From Synanceia verrucosa (Eukaryota; Chordata; Actinopteri; Perciformes; Synanceiidae), in the NCBI GenBank assembly GCA_029721515.1, contig CM056550.1, positions 12,073,431 through 12,137,430 on the forward strand: a stretch of 64,000 bases of DNA, given 5' to 3'. The translations under genes were made by a program, and so were the position numbers. Of the stretch, positions 33,655-46,045 are shown one piece after another (positions within the stretch are counted from its first letter, which is position 1; every line of letters begins with the position of its first letter). The notes beneath the pieces were generated by a model, which was not told the DNA's origin, did no database searches, and saw only the letters and a program-made list of their open reading frames with translations.

Positions 33655-33906
33655 TATAATAAATGGAGTTGCGTTTGTATAGTGCTTTTCCACTCTACCG
33701 ACAGCTCAAAGTGCTTTACACTATATTTCCCCATTCACACACACATATTCATACACTGATGCCAGCAGCTGCCATGTAAGGCACCAGCTGCAATTTGGGG
33801 TTCAGTATCTTGCTCAAGGACACTTCGACATGCACCTCAGGGGAACCAGGATTTGAACCAATGATCTTCCGATCACGAAACAACCTGCTCTACCACTGAG
33901 CCACAG
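33655..33906 (-). mobile_element. tRNA-derived SINE, second family
   Basis: On the minus strand it starts 'gctgtggctcagtggtagag' (A box), has a B box (ggttcaaatcc, about 33850), and ends in 'gcactttgagctgtcggtag'/'gcactatacaaacgcaac', a tail like those of teleost L2-tailed SINEs. Different from the 352-657 family. Confidence 0.75.
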
Positions 33907-34460
33907 CATGTATCAAAGTGTTTTTTCTGCAGGTGGCATAAAAGGGCACTCTCATACAGTGAGTAATGTTTAATGAGTAATGTGTGTGTAATGTTTGGGC
34001 TTGTGGGATCTGTAGTCAGAACATACAGAGACAGTATACGCCACAGAGATCAAAGCAGGAAGTGGAGACGATCACTTTAGAGAGCAAAACAAATAGAATC
34101 TGGACAAAAAGTGGTGATTTTGGTAAAAGTGGTCTCTACTCTGATAAAACAAGAATGGAACAAGGTGAAAACATTTTTTTAACTATTCAGTGTTTTCATA
34201 GTCATAGCACAAAATATCCTGTGGGTTTAAAAAAAAAAATCAAAATGGATGAAAATGGCTGGCACAAGGCACTTTTTCTAAAGCAGGTGGCACCCCATGA
34301 GTTAATCTTGAAAGTGTACAGGTAGCTCAAGCTGAGTCAAATTGAAAATGGCCATCTACTTTTTCAAATTTGTTCCCTGTTAGAGAAAGCCTCTCCTTTT
34401 CTTTATTTCTTTCAAAATTACACAGAGGGTGGAGGATCAGGCCTGGGGTGAAGTTAGCAT
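33907..34460. other. Unassigned sequence
   Basis: Contains a 113-codon frame (33984-34325) without recognisable similarity. I do not call it a gene. Confidence 0.35.
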
Positions 34461-34800
34461 ATAAGGATAATATTTGCTGTAATTACTTTTTATTTGCCTT
34501 TGCTCACTCATTTCTTGATTGCCTTAGCATAGTTAAGTTATGGATGAGTGCTAATTGTCCTGTTTGGAGGGAGCTCCTCCACAGTCACTTACACTATAAG
34601 GATAATATTTGCTGTAATTACTTTTTATTTGCCTTTGCTCACTCATTTCTTGATTACCTTAGCATAGTTAAGTTATGGATGAGTGCTAATTGTCCTGTTT
34701 GGAGGGAGCTCCTCCACAGTCACTTACACTATAAGGATAATATTTGCTGTACCTTTTCATTTGTCTTTGCTCACTCACTGTTCTGTTCTATGTTTGATCA
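34461..34800 (+). repeat. 135-bp tandem repeat, 2.5 copies
   Basis: Units start 'ataaggataatatttgctgt' at 34461, 34596 and 34731; the first two are nearly identical and the third is truncated. 135 bp is 45 codons, so an open frame of repeating FLFAFAHSFL peptides runs through. This is a by-product of the period rather than evidence of a gene. Confidence 0.92.
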
Positions 34801-35249
34801 TTTAGATCACATGTACTCAGAGCATCAGGTCTGACTATATAACTGAAGAGCTGCAAATGTATCCCGTCTGTGTTTTCTCTGTGTTGTGTTCAAAATAAAC
34901 TCCAGGATTCCACACATTGACTTTTACTGTAGTGAAAGATCAAGAATTTAAGGATGACTGATGTGTATCGGGTTCTCTCCAAGCTCGAGGGTCAAAGCAG
35001 GAACTAGCCTTTTTCTTTTGCATATTACCACAATAATCCATAAAATAAAAATAATTTAAAAAAAACAATTCAACTTTTCAACAGATCTGTTAAAAACATG
35101 TTCTTTCATCTGACGTTATCCCACATTAATGCTTTGTGTTCTCCACTTAAAATCATCACCTGTATCTTACCCAGATATAGCAGTGCTATTTTCTGACTGA
35201 CTGATGTGTGGCAGTATGTTATTTTTGATTGGCTGAAGTGTGCCAAGCT
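34801..35249. other. Unassigned sequence
   Basis: Nothing recognised. Confidence 0.4.
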
Positions 35250-35480
35250 CCCTTTGAGCCCACCCAGGGACAATGGTTTATATCTGTAAATTAACCAGGT
35301 AATGTCATGTAAATTAGGGTGTTTTTAAGGGTGTTTGTCCCTTTCAGCCCTTCAAACGAACTGAGACCAATGACTCAGCATTGTTTGCGCATACAACATG
35401 TGAACACAACAACCGTACTCAGACCCCTTTGAAGCGAACCATGGTGGTCTCAGTGCGGTTCATCGAATCTGTGCGTTGTG
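35250..35480 (+). repeat. Module M9, copy 1
   Basis: Begins with the 3' end of a tRNA-Asn-like sequence (ttgagcccacccagggac) and continues exactly as 47200-47430 does, through 'attaaccaggtaatgt' and 'cctttcagcccttcaaac'. Probably a tRNA-derived SINE or a duplicated tRNA locus joined to a DNA-element end (agggtgttt). Confidence 0.6.
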
Positions 35481-35744
35481 AACACAAAGCGCACTGGGTT
35501 CTCTTCACCTTTTTCCTTCGCTTGCCGTAGATTTGTCACATGACTGTAGCCAGACAAACTCAGCGGGGGCGAGTAAGGGCTTCTTCGGAGGAGGAAGCCA
35601 GCGTCCTCCTCTGAGGAAGCCGGTAGAATCACTCAGTCAGTCCCGCGAGGAGGAACTAGAAGCGGGGGATAAGCTCTCATGGCGCTGACATGTTTCTCTG
35701 AGCTAACAGCAAATGCTAAGTGAAGCCACATTCAAATAACTCAA

Positions 35745-36365
35745 CGCATAACTCAACGATGGCAACACAGATAGCTCAAAATACAAGCAAATTCAAAGTT
35801 ATTTCTTCAGTAAAACATCATCATAAATTAGTGTAAACCATTAAACAAGAATAAATGGCGCTTATACCCAGCATCTGTGATTCTTTATTGATAGGATAAT
35901 TTGATTAGTTTAGGAGTGGCAGTGATTTACAGCTATTTGAGCTGGTGATCAGCGATTAAACAGGTGGCTCACCTGTTCAGACAGGGCACGGAGGTGTAAC
36001 TGCTATTGATCAAATATGAAATAGAATGATCAGATTCAGAACAGCTTCAGGTATGAGGAATCTGACTCTGATTTACAGCACTCTCAGCACACAAGGTAAA
36101 GAAATAATAAAATATGTCAAAGGTAAATAACAAGGCACCGGCACTGGATTCAGGAGTGACGGTGAGGAGAAGCGCTCCCTTTTTTCACCTGTGATTCAAC
36201 GTTTGTACTTTACTGTAATAAACATTATATTGTTGAAAAGCCCAATTTATCTGCTTTCAGAATCAACTGAATGTCTTCAATAGCACACACTGATCAGGAG
36301 TTACGGTCATCAGAAGAGAGGCTGTGAAATCCTGTCGGTGCCGACAGGTCTGATGGTAATTAAGA
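35745..36365 (-). repeat. Module M3, solitary copy
   Basis: Matches 52512-53157 in the same orientation and lacks adjoining M2 or M4. The palindrome is present as cctgtcggtgccgacagg (36331-36348). Confidence 0.8.
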
Positions 36366-36853
36366 GGAACGTTGAATAAACATTTTAAGTTTGCAAAAGT
36401 CTGTCATTTTTATTGTCACTGCTTTGATTGTCAACATTGGACATGACAGCCATGTCTTTAAGCCTAAAATGATGTAGTACAATGTAGAATATTTTCCACC
36501 CTCTGCATTGTTGCTGCCACTACTGTAAAAAAAAAAATAAATAAAAAAAAGGCCGACAATTCAACAAAATTCGACACATGGGCCTCGACAATTGACACAC
36601 AAAATCCTGTGTCGTTCCCATTCCTAATGGAAAAAAGCAATTATCCTCTGTGCATAAGTCAGTCTGAGACTTTTGGGGGGGATGTCCTGATGTATGAATT
36701 CAGTGATGACCATCACTCAATTGGCATTTGCACTGGGCAATACAATAAAACAATACTAACCATGTTCCTTTAAAGCACACATTTATGGTACTTACCCATG
36801 TGTTTCTGTCATCTCAGCAGCAAGTATGTTTATCATCTGTCTTCTGGTGGCAT
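36366..36853. other. Unassigned sequence
   Basis: Contains an A-rich tract (36525-36550). Nothing else recognised. Confidence 0.4.
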
Positions 36854-37316
36854 CAGTGGCGGTCCTAGCTAGTTTGGCACCCTGGGCAGACCAATGGGGT
36901 TTTTCTGTATTGGAATCCTGACAGCTTTATTCTTTTTCTTTTGGACATGATACTGCTTGTGTAACACAACTAGTTGTTTATGTTTTGATGCTTGATACGC
37001 CGCCAGGCAGGCTAAAAGCTGATTGACCATTACACACACGCCACGTGTGACACGCGACACACCGGTGTGCTGCTCCTGCTGCTCCTCGTCGGGGTGAGCG
37101 GGGCGAACATAACGTGGAGAGACTGCGTGGTTGATCTCATGTTTTTGGGGCGGCAGCCGCTGCACCATTTGCAGGCAAGGGGGCGCTTTTTTTTTTTGTG
37201 TGTGTTTTGGGATCGCCTGCATTTTTTTCTCATTGTTGCTCTTCGCAAAGTGCCGCCCCCAGTAACATGCCGCCCGGTGCCAGTGCCCCGCTCGCCCCCC
37301 CCTTTGACCGCCACTG
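36854..37316. mobile_element. hAT-like MITE, 463 bp
   Basis: Terminal inverted repeats cagtggcggtc / gaccgccactg. The interior 'tttggcaccctgggcagac' is typical of a fish hAT family beginning CAGTGGCGG. The 176-codon minus frame across it is incidental. Flanking 8-mers differ, so no target duplication was found. Confidence 0.7.
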
Positions 37317-37499
37317 GCATCTGTCAGAGATTTGGTCTTTGCATACTCTTGCATGTTGCGTTCACCGCCGGGGTTTGATGTTAGGATTTTTTTAATCAAC
37401 TTAAATTGACATAAAATATGCCATCACAATTTTTTACTTAAAAAACACTCCGCAACAAATGGAATAAAATCGTGATTAGACTTAACAACATTGTCCACT

Positions 37500-38193
37500 A
37501 CCCACCGCTTGTGCCTCGTAGTTTATGTTGCATGGCCTTTTAGGTTGACTTCCTTCGGCAGTGGCTGCTTCTTCAGGACGGTCACACACTGTGAAGTTCA
37601 GAATGATAGTATCATCAGATGCTGCTGAGGAGGACGATGATGATGATGATGATGATGACAAAGAAGAAACTGTGTATTAAGAAATATGAACAAAACAGAA
37701 GCATATTTTATAGAAGTGTTAATGTGTGTATCCCATCCAAAGTATAATATGAACATATTTCTGAATGGTCAGTGATTACCAAGTTCTTCGTTGTTCAACG
37801 TGACTCAGAAGGTTCCAGGTGACTCCTTCACTATTTCATCAAAAACCTCTGCGTCAACTTCTGTGTCAGACTGGTCATACACCTTCATGTCTAGCTGTCT
37901 GTCTTCTGGGATGTTGAATTTTAGGCACAATGAAGTAAAAATAATAAGTGTAACAGAAATTGTAAACATATGAAAGACCATGCATTTCCTTCTGATGAGA
38001 ATCAAAGGGTCAACTACGTAGAGTGAGTTTCATGTCTTCACAGAAAGTGGAACAGGTTATTCTCATCATTTTTTTTTTTTAACAGAAACAATTATTGACT
38101 CAGGTAGTTCAGAAGGAATGATTTTATGATGAATTGTGTGTATGTACAAACTAACCTTCTCTCATGAAGGCATCAAATGTTAGGTCAGAAAGC
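37500..38193 (-). pseudogene. Three-exon decayed gene of a teleost uncharacterised multicopy family
   Basis: On the minus strand: exon a, 38193-38156 (acceptor ttttttttag, donor gaag/gttagt), reads LSDLTFDAFMRE. Exon b, about 37950-37780, reads KFNIPEDRQLDMKVYDQ then SDTEVDAEVFDEIV...GTF, a TGA where CGA would read Arg, then VTLNNEEL and donor cttg/gtaatc. Exon c, from 37624 (acceptor gtcctcctcag), reads ASDDTIILNFTVCDRPEE. Exons b and c join in phase 1. The 'lkvyD..gtEVDadvFdel' and 'SDDTIIL' signatures recall the N-terminal, possibly ubiquitin- or PB1-like, domain of uncharacterised multicopy fish proteins, some with a SAM domain. The acceptor of exon b is not convincing, and the stop suggests a pseudogene. 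Confidence 0.5.
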
Positions 38194-38686
38194 CTAAAAA
38201 AAATAGCAATATAAACAAAGAGTTAGCTATAAATTTGATTCAGTAGCAATTTGTATTATATAAAATAGCTGAACTACTTATATATTATTTAACTGTTACA
38301 ATATGAAGACAGAAAAGAAACAGGTTAGCTGCTAGTGCTAGCAAAGATCCTTTATGAACCATTGCTGGTGCTAGCTTCTGGTAGTTGTACAGTAAAGCGA
38401 CAAGCATCATTTTGTACCATAACCTTGGCCTACTTACCAGCTATTGGTCTGCTCTGATTGCAATTAACTTGATTACTATGAAAATAAGAGCATAGTTAAT
38501 ATAGCTGAATCATGATCAACAAATGTTTCATGCTATCAGTTAAGACATACTGTATCTATACAGCTACATGTAGACCATATCTTTTTTCATGTTTAGCCTT
38601 CATGTCAACTTAGCTGTATAAACACAGATACAATAATTATGTACATATATAATAAGAGGGTCAATTTCCCCTATTTAGATCAAGGG

Positions 38687-39098
38687 GGCAGTTGTGGGTT
38701 CTCCAAGTGAGGACCACTTCCACGTTCAAAAAGCTGCAATTCCCGTTCGGCCGCTGGGGGCTGGCTCCGGAAGTGAGCAATTCTCCATTGACCGCCATGT
38801 TAAAAGAGCCGACTTTACAGCTTTAAAAAACATATTTACAGCCTGGTACATTTTAAATTTTTGGTCTCTACCGATAGTCTCCACCTCTGTGAACACTGTG
38901 AGGGGGGTGAATTTTTTTTTACCACAACCGTTTTAGTGTTATTTTGGCTTAAAATTCTTGCATAAATTAGGGCATGGTTACGTTGAGCTACAGGTTCACA
39001 GACAGCTACCGGCAGTTAGCTCTTTGCTAAAGCGTCGTCTAAGCTAGGCTAGGCTACACCCAGGGGTCTGTGTTTGTTTCTGGCTATATGCCGTGTGT
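38687..39098 (+). repeat. Module M8, copy 2
   Basis: Same start 'caagggggcagttgtgggt' as 16275. It interrupts M2 after 'cccctatttagat', which reads through in other M2 copies. Confidence 0.72.
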
Positions 39099-39252
39099 GG
39101 GCGGCACGGTGGTGCAACGGTTAGCACTGTCGCCTCACAGCAAGAAGGTACCCGGTTCCCGATGTGGAGTTTGCATGTGGTCCCCGTTTTTGCGTGGGTT
39201 CTCTCCGGGTACTCCGGCTTCCTCCCACCATCCAAAAACATGCATGGGGATT
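39099..39252 (+). mobile_element. SINE, 5' half (B-box-deleted variant)
   Basis: Head intact (gggcggcacggtggtgcaac), B box deleted, truncated at 'catggggattgttg' exactly as in 12142-12295. Confidence 0.85.
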
Positions 39253-39931
39253 GTTGATTGTACTAATCGACCGTCAAAGGATTGTGTTGCATTTTTTTCT
39301 GTGTGTAAATATCTATTTTACCCAATACCCATAGGCTGTGTAAAATAGAGTTTACTTGGATGCTGACACTTATTGGTATGTGTCGGCATATTTTGCCGCT
39401 GGCTTATAAAGACTTTATTGTCGACTCATGATCCCTGCTGATACAGATAGATGACCAGAGTATGTTGAGTCTGTTTAGTGCGGGAATACAACCTTATTTC
39501 GTATCATTGTTCTGTTTAAAAAGTCCGACAATGCATGCACAGAGATGCTCCGTCAGAAAGCGGCTGCTGTGCTGGATAAACGTTAGTGGATGGAGGCAGT
39601 GTTGAAACACGGTAACTAACATGTTAAACGATCGTTTCACAGTTAAATAGTACAAATGAATTCCGCGCGTACATGTTACCAACATCTCCTCAACTGACAA
39701 CAATAAAACTATAAAAACCATGTTCAGTTGAAAAAAAAACTTGTTAAAGATGTTGCTAACATGTGAATGTTAAGGTTACTTACCCGTCTGTGGCGCCAAG
39801 CAGAGATTCAAGCTTTTTCTACAGTTTAACACGCTGTAGAGTTAAAATTTACACTGCATGTCTGGGTAAAAACTGACCTGCTTAGACTCTCTGTCTGTTG
39901 TTAACTGGACTGGTCACTGGACACTAGACTG

Positions 39932-39967
<36 letters not shown>

Positions 39968-40084
39968 ATGCATGCATTATGCATTAAGATACATTAATGT
40001 GTAATAATGCACTTATTGATTTTTGACAATACTTAGTTACTTTGCGGTTGCCCGGGTAACTGAATGTGCAAATGATAATCGAAG

Positions 40085-40225
40085 GTACAGTACAGATCAA
40101 AGCAGATTAGAATACAGATCAAAGGAGATTAGAATACAGATCAAAGCAGAATAGAATTCAGATCAAAGCAGAATAGAATACAGATCAAAGCAGAATAGAA
40201 TACAGATCAAAGCAGATTAGAACAG
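40085..40225. repeat. Minisatellite of M2 (cagatcaaagcagattagaata)
   Basis: About six or seven units; copy number differs from the other M2 copies. Confidence 0.85.
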
Positions 40226-40537
40226 AACGGAACACAACTGAAGTGTTTAACAGAAGACACGCTGCTCATTTCACCTGGTGAAGACAAAACTTTTGAGCTA
40301 GCTGATCCATCAGTTATCGGCATCAAGTAAGTACACAAATACATAAAGTAAAGCACTCATTAACCAGCTATTATTATTATTACCAAAACACATTTCACCA
40401 ATGGTCTGTTAGCTGTCAATACAACACTGTTCTACAAAATTTCCCAAATTTTAAAGTACCTGCTCCAGTTCATATTGTATCATATATTATATTATTGGAG
40501 TATTAATGCTGATACATCAACATGTAAGCTGTATTTG

Positions 40538-40799
40538 GGGGCTGGAGCCTATCCCAGCTGTCTTAGGGCGGAAGGCAGGGTACACCCTGGACAAGTCTCC
40601 AGTTCATCACAGGACACATAGAGACAGACAACCACTCACACTCACATTCACACCTACGGTCAATTTAAATTAGCCATTAACCTAATCCCCATGCATGTTT
40701 TTGGATGGTGGGAGGAAGTCAGAGTACCCCGAGAGAACCCACACAGACACGGGGAGAACACAGTAAGGCCCTGGGGCCGGGAATCGAATCTTGCTGTGA
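40538..40799 (-). mobile_element. SINE (minus) at the shared M2 site
   Basis: Same position relative to M2 as 1372-1619, with a truncated head. Confidence 0.85.
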
Positions 40800-40975
40800 A
40801 CGACATCCACCTGGCGAGAGTCACATTAGTTTCTTGCAGTGAAGTTCTGTGAAAATATCGATCGCTATATCAAGCATATTTTTCATTGACATTGATGTCT
40901 AATGTACGATATACTGTATATTGCTATCGATTTATATATCTATATATATACGTGTATATATATACGTATATATTG

Positions 40976-41025
40976 CCTTCTTGCTGTGAGGCGACAGTGC
41001 TAACCACTACACCACCGTGCCGCCC
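40976..41025 (-). mobile_element. SINE head fragment
   Basis: Only about 50 bp of the reversed head (ttcttgctgtgaggcgac to gtgccgccc), fused to a short TA tract. Confidence 0.85.
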
Positions 41026-41411
41026 TCTTTCAATGTCTTTATATGTGCCTTTAAGCCGAGAGACTCTCCAAAATTTTGTTCTGCGTGCATAATGACAATA
41101 AATGACTCTTGAACCTTGAATTAGCAGTCCAGCAGGACAGCAGATTAGCAGTGCATGGAGTCAACCATGTAAACTTGTGTGGAGCACAATGTTTGGCAGC
41201 TCATCACCTCCAACACGTCAACTTGCAGACTAAAGTAAGCTTGTCTGGAACAACGATGGAATTTGAACTTGGAGAGCATAATTGATCTCAGCCACCTCGC
41301 CTACTGTATCTGATGAATTACAGTAGACGTCTGATCCAGGAGACCTTCAAGAGTCTGGAAAAGTATGGGATGAGATGATCTACATGGGGCTACATGGCAG
41401 AATTCCATACA

Positions 41412-41484
41412 GGGGAATTAGCTCAAATAGTAGAGTGCTCGCTTAGTATGTGAGAGGTAGTGGGATTGATGCCCACATTCTCCA
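41412..41484 (+). pseudogene. tRNA-Ala-like pseudogene in M1
   Basis: 73 nt, ggggaattagctcaa...acattctcca, matching the vertebrate tRNA-Ala(AGC) layout (G3-T70-type acceptor region, A box, B-box-like 'ggattgatgcc'). Most differences from a standard tRNA-Ala are CpG to TpG/CpA changes. The anticodon triplet now reads AGT. Not expected to function as alanine tRNA. Confidence 0.75.
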
Positions 41485-43154
41485 CAATAGTTTAGCTTCT
41501 ATCTTGGCTGCTTTAAAGTGATAGTCCCATTGTTCAGATCCCTTTTATGCAAAGAGTTGGAAACTTTTTTTGTAACCACGTCTGGTTTTCACATGTAAAC
41601 TTTTTGAAATTTGAAATAGTTTGCTTTGGAAATGGTCTTGAAGACCTGAGCTGATTGTTCCAGTAATAATGAAGCATGTTATGTTTTGGGCATATAATAA
41701 TAAGGACAGACTGTTTCCATTAAGGAAGGAATGCAAAACTGGTGGCGGAGTTCCGCGGTGATAGTAGCCGATCGGCAGTGCATCCATGTGCAATACCGCA
41801 CATGGATGAAGTGTTTGTCGCACCATGCCACAACACAACATGCAGAAACACGCACTTTGCATCAGATATCAGCTGATCATTTATGGAATTAAAGTTTTCA
41901 CGGATAATATACAAACGCATCATTAGATGGAGCTTGATGCATACATGCATGTCCGATCCCTAAAACCTCTCTCTCGCTCCAAATATTTCCAATCTTTGGT
42001 CATGTTTACATGACATGTTTCAAAGACATCAGTGTATTGTGTACATATACATGGGAGAAGTACATACAAAAACTGTAATTTCCGACAGTGACAAGCAACA
42101 TTTATGTGTATTTTTAAATTTGCACACTGTCATAAGCAGGGGTAGATTTTATGAGTAGCTACTTGAAGATCTGTGCTACTTAGATGTTGATGAATGCAGA
42201 ATCCATCAAATTAGCTAGCTGACCAAACTCTGACATTTTAAATAGCACAACTGACATATACAAGGCATACTGTAAACTTATTTGGGAATGTGATTTTCCT
42301 TTCTCCTAATCCTGCCCTTTCAAGAGCTCTTTTCACAGATGGACTTGTGACGTCATAGTTCTTTCTTTTGGCCAAACAGAGGAAAAGGTGTGTGTATGTG
42401 ATCTTTCTCTTTTTGTTTGTATTAATGGCTGGTGGGGTTGACCTCTGTGGTAAACCTCATGCAGGGTAAGGACTGAACAGCCTCAAAACCTCAGCTGGAA
42501 GAAATAAGAAAAAAAGTAAAGGGAAATTGAATTCAACTGAACTTTATTTTGAATATGTTCAAAGAACCAGAATGAAAAAATAAAACAAAAATGACGATAT
42601 AGTTATAAAAAAACATCCAGACATAAATGGCGAGATAAACATACAGCCCAACAATTCCTTGGATTATTGGATGGTTTTTGTTTAGAAATTAAAATGAAGG
42701 CACAACAGCAAGATAGCATAATGAAATTTAAATTATAGTATTCCCGTAACATTGATGGTGGGATCAGGATCATGCTGAATTAATAGTAGTGTCAATATAT
42801 CTATGAAAAGTACACAAGGTCGAAGGGGGAGGAATTGATCCTCACCAGAGGAGTTCTAAGAGAGTAGATGTCTTTTCCTGTATTCTGGTACCTTTAAATA
42901 GGTCGTTTGATAGCCACTTTTAACTGTCTATACAAGCATGAGAAATGTATAACTTAAAAATTGTAATGACGATTGTATTATCATAATTGTTATATTATAA
43001 ATTATAATAATATATTGGTCAAGAGGAAGTGTTGGCACCAGTTCATATATTAAAAAGCTAGAAGTGCAGAAATGGATTGGTAACAGCATACAGTATGTAT
43101 ACAGCAGAATGCATAGAGATGTCCACACATGCGCCCATGATCCACATTAACAGG

Positions 43155-43468
43155 CTACGTAGACCAGATTTTCAGGCTTAAGTAACGCCCATTTTTCATC
43201 AGGCGATCAGGAGGAAAAGGTGTCATTGTTGTTGTTGACGACGTGGTCGGAGAAAGACCTGAGTTGAAACCTGCTGTTTGCAGCTGATTTTGTTGCTGTT
43301 CCAGGGCAGCTGTGGCACAGATTTCAACATGGTGGGGAAGTTCCTGCTGTTTCTGACATACACCACACAGTCTATGGTACCAACATGACCTTCTCACTCT
43401 CCTCTTGTCTCTCTTCTTGCTCCAGTGTTGAATATGCACACCGCCTCCTATCGTATTAGTTGTGTAGC
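43155..43468 (-). other. Candidate exon in M1 (copy 2)
   Basis: Same frame as 61711-62017, without 18 bp (6 codons) and 6 bp (2 codons). Its donor end is removed by the deletion at the 'gatcgcc' junction. See 61711-62017. Confidence 0.35.
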
Positions 43469-44645
43469 ACGGTCAGTCAGACTGAGGGCAGTCAGAGGCC
43501 GCTGACGTTACTCTCCTGTGGGATTGCGAATTCAAATTGATTTATTACTCATTTTATTCATGAGTCAAAAAATGCAGCTATAAATGAAAAAGCATTTCTG
43601 TTAACACATTTTAATTTGAATTATGGTACAGATTCACTTCCATATCCTAGTTAACTGAGTGAGAGAGTGAACAAGACAACAGTTCTTATTTAGTGGGGAA
43701 AAAAGTTCAGACTCTTTCTTTGCTGACTAACCTAGCAAACGTTATCGTTAGCGACCGTTAGCAGCATTGCTAACATTAGCTAACAAAGTAGGAATAGAAA
43801 TGCTGCTTTGAGGTGTGAAGCACACCAGTTATCACAACATATTTTTGTTGATTTAAACCACTGATCCTGTTTTCAATTCATTTTTACCACTTATTTACTG
43901 TTAAAAAGTTATCTGTTGAGAGAGATAATACTTACCTCTCTAAGACTCAGAGCGTGAAGCAGCTCCGAAGTGACACAGCAGAATTACAGCTGAGGCGTTC
44001 AAGGACACTGGGAGACTGAAGGTGAGGGACGTTGTAGATCATGGCTAACATTACTGTCTTTAAGAGGCTGTAGGAGGCTAAATGTCAAAGCTATTGAAGA
44101 TAGTGCAACCATATGAAAGTAGAAAAACTAAGACGGACAAAAAAGACGAGTGTGCAGACAGACACTGTGGACAGGTGTGGTGGATGTCAGACATTATTTC
44201 ATTCAATATTATGTGAACATTATCAAACCCTTTCAATCATTCTAAAGATTAATTTATTAAAGTATTCACTCATTAACTCGACTCTTGGATCTGATGTCAA
44301 ATCAAAGGCGAATGACAAGCCTCATGAATAGTAGATTAGATCAAGTTAAATAAAGAATTAATAAATCTCAAACACATTCTGTTTCAGTTACCTTTTAGAA
44401 ACACATCAAAATTAAGGAACAGATATCAATTATGAAACAAATATAAAACTAGAATAATTTCTACTTTTTCCATTTCTTTTCAAATCTTAAAGTGGTGTTA
44501 AATGGACAAATTAGACGATGTGTTTTGTTGTACTTTATTGCAGAAGTAACTCTGTCTCCATCTGCTGTTATGAGCTCCTCAGGTCTCTCCCGGCTCTCCT
44601 CACCTTCACCAGCCCAGTGAAGGCTGCAGCATGCACTGTCTAACC

Positions 44646-45480
44646 TGTTAAACTTCCACGGCCCGCCCACAGGCCGTCACGACTTTTGACAAATTAATTT
44701 GTAAAATGACAGCAGCTGCAGGCTCGAAGATAGGCAATCTATACATGTGTCAAAAGCTTAGATTCTCATGAATCCGTTGATATAAACCACTTTCAGATAC
44801 ATTTACCACAGCGGGTAACATAAACACATTTGTCCAACAAACAACAAATAACGTAAACAGCATTATTCTCCCTAGAAGGCTCATAACTTGTCACAGATGA
44901 ATATATTCCAGCAAAAACCGCCATAGAACAACTTGGAACATCCAGACAATCCAAGCCAGTAAAATATTTTATCCAAAACATGTCTTGACAGAAATAAAAA
45001 TCCACAAACAGCTGTCCTTCGTGATGGGTGTGCGTCCAATATTCTGTGTATTCCTCCATATATTTTTGTTTACAATAAAAGCTTTGGCGAGTTTCTGTTT
45101 TCAAAATGGCCTGACCGCGAACCTTTTGATTGACACCTCATTTCAAGCAATCAGATATCTTTGGTCAGCATATCTGTAATAAACAGCCAACCACTGACCA
45201 CAATGTCAGAATGGGACACGACCCCGTCTCCCGGATAGTGCCTGAGCAAATCACGTTTTAGAAACTTTTGATTGATTGGTCTTGTAGCCAATGAACTGCT
45301 GAGAAAAATGATATGTGGCATGCTATGGAACGGCTCAGGGGATTGCCTACAGATGCTTGCGTAAAGCAGAGTCTGTGGTCAGCTGTTCGTGCGTCCTGAG
45401 TGCGTCCTGTGCATGCGTCAGTGTGTAACACTGCAAATCATAGAGTTTATTTAGCAGCTCAACTTTTTTGAGTCAAAATA
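44646..45480. other. Unassigned sequence next to M1
   Basis: Not shared with the other M1 copy. No gene recognised. Confidence 0.4.
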
Positions 45481-45588
45481 ATGGCCACATGGACAGCAAA
45501 AACAAAATATACCATTGAGGAGTTAGTGGACACCTGCACACGCAGAGAAAGTGACAAGTGTGGAGATGACAAACTGGAGGAGGACAGT
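45481..45588 (+). other. Short ATG frame, possible transposase N-terminus
   Basis: Reads MATWTAKTKYTIEELV...ESDKCGDDKLEEDSE and stops after 35 residues. The short helix followed by an acidic Ser/Asp/Glu stretch is reminiscent of piggyBac-like N-termini. There is no catalytic region and no TTAA-flanked end, so this is a weak suggestion. Confidence 0.2.
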
Positions 45589-45896
45589 GAAGTGTGATCT
45601 CTTGACTGAGAAGCGGAGGATTTTTTTTAGATGGTAAAGACATCAACCTCTATAAGTAAGTACTCAGGATTATCTTGTTTTATATAATATAATACAATAT
45701 TGTATTATCTTTATGTACACTATATATTTTATATTGTTTTATTTTACATCATAGCATAAAATGTAGTAAATATTACATTACATATTACATGTAATATATT
45801 ACATTATATTACAGTATCTATTTGACAGCAATAAGAGTTATTTTGGAGAAAATCTTGTTTGTTTGTCACTCAGTCTTCTCACTTGTTGGGGGAGGG

Positions 45897-45899
<3 letters not shown>

Positions 45900-45941
<42 letters not shown>
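45900..45941. repeat. (GT)n microsatellite
   Basis: Pure GT run. Confidence 0.95.
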
Positions 45942-45943
<2 letters not shown>

Positions 45944-45959
45944 CTTTTCACTTTTTCTA

Positions 45960-46045
45960 TTGTTGTTTTAGCCTCTGTGAGGCACTTTGAACTGCGTAAT
46001 GTATGAAAAGTGCCATACAGATAAAGTTTGATTGATTAATTGATT
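45960..46045 (+). mobile_element. L2-type 3' tail fragment
   Basis: Contains 'gcactttgaactgcgtaatg' and 'gtgccatacagataaagttt', followed by a (TGAT)n tail, the typical 3' end shared by L2 LINEs and their SINE partners in fish. Confidence 0.65.

Larger units (their letters stand above)
38405..40920 (-). repeat. Module M2, copy 4 (carries M8 insertion)
   Basis: Full-length apart from its extreme end, with M8 and a SINE half inserted between 38687 and about 39650. The order of M1 (41027-44645) next to M2 repeats that of window positions 1-3300 in reverse. Confidence 0.8.
41027..44645 (-). repeat. Module M1, copy 2 (inverted partner of 60541-64000)
   Basis: About 3.6 kb nearly collinear with 60541-64000 in reverse. 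It has lost the counterpart of about 62005-62220, so 'gatcgcc' joins 'tgatgaaaaatgggcg'. It contains the tRNA-like sequence 41412-41484 and a frame at 43155-43468. Confidence 0.88.

Noticed and set aside
36869..37399. 176-codon minus-strand frame
   Set aside because: It spans a hAT-like MITE from end to end; composition and context fit a chance frame.
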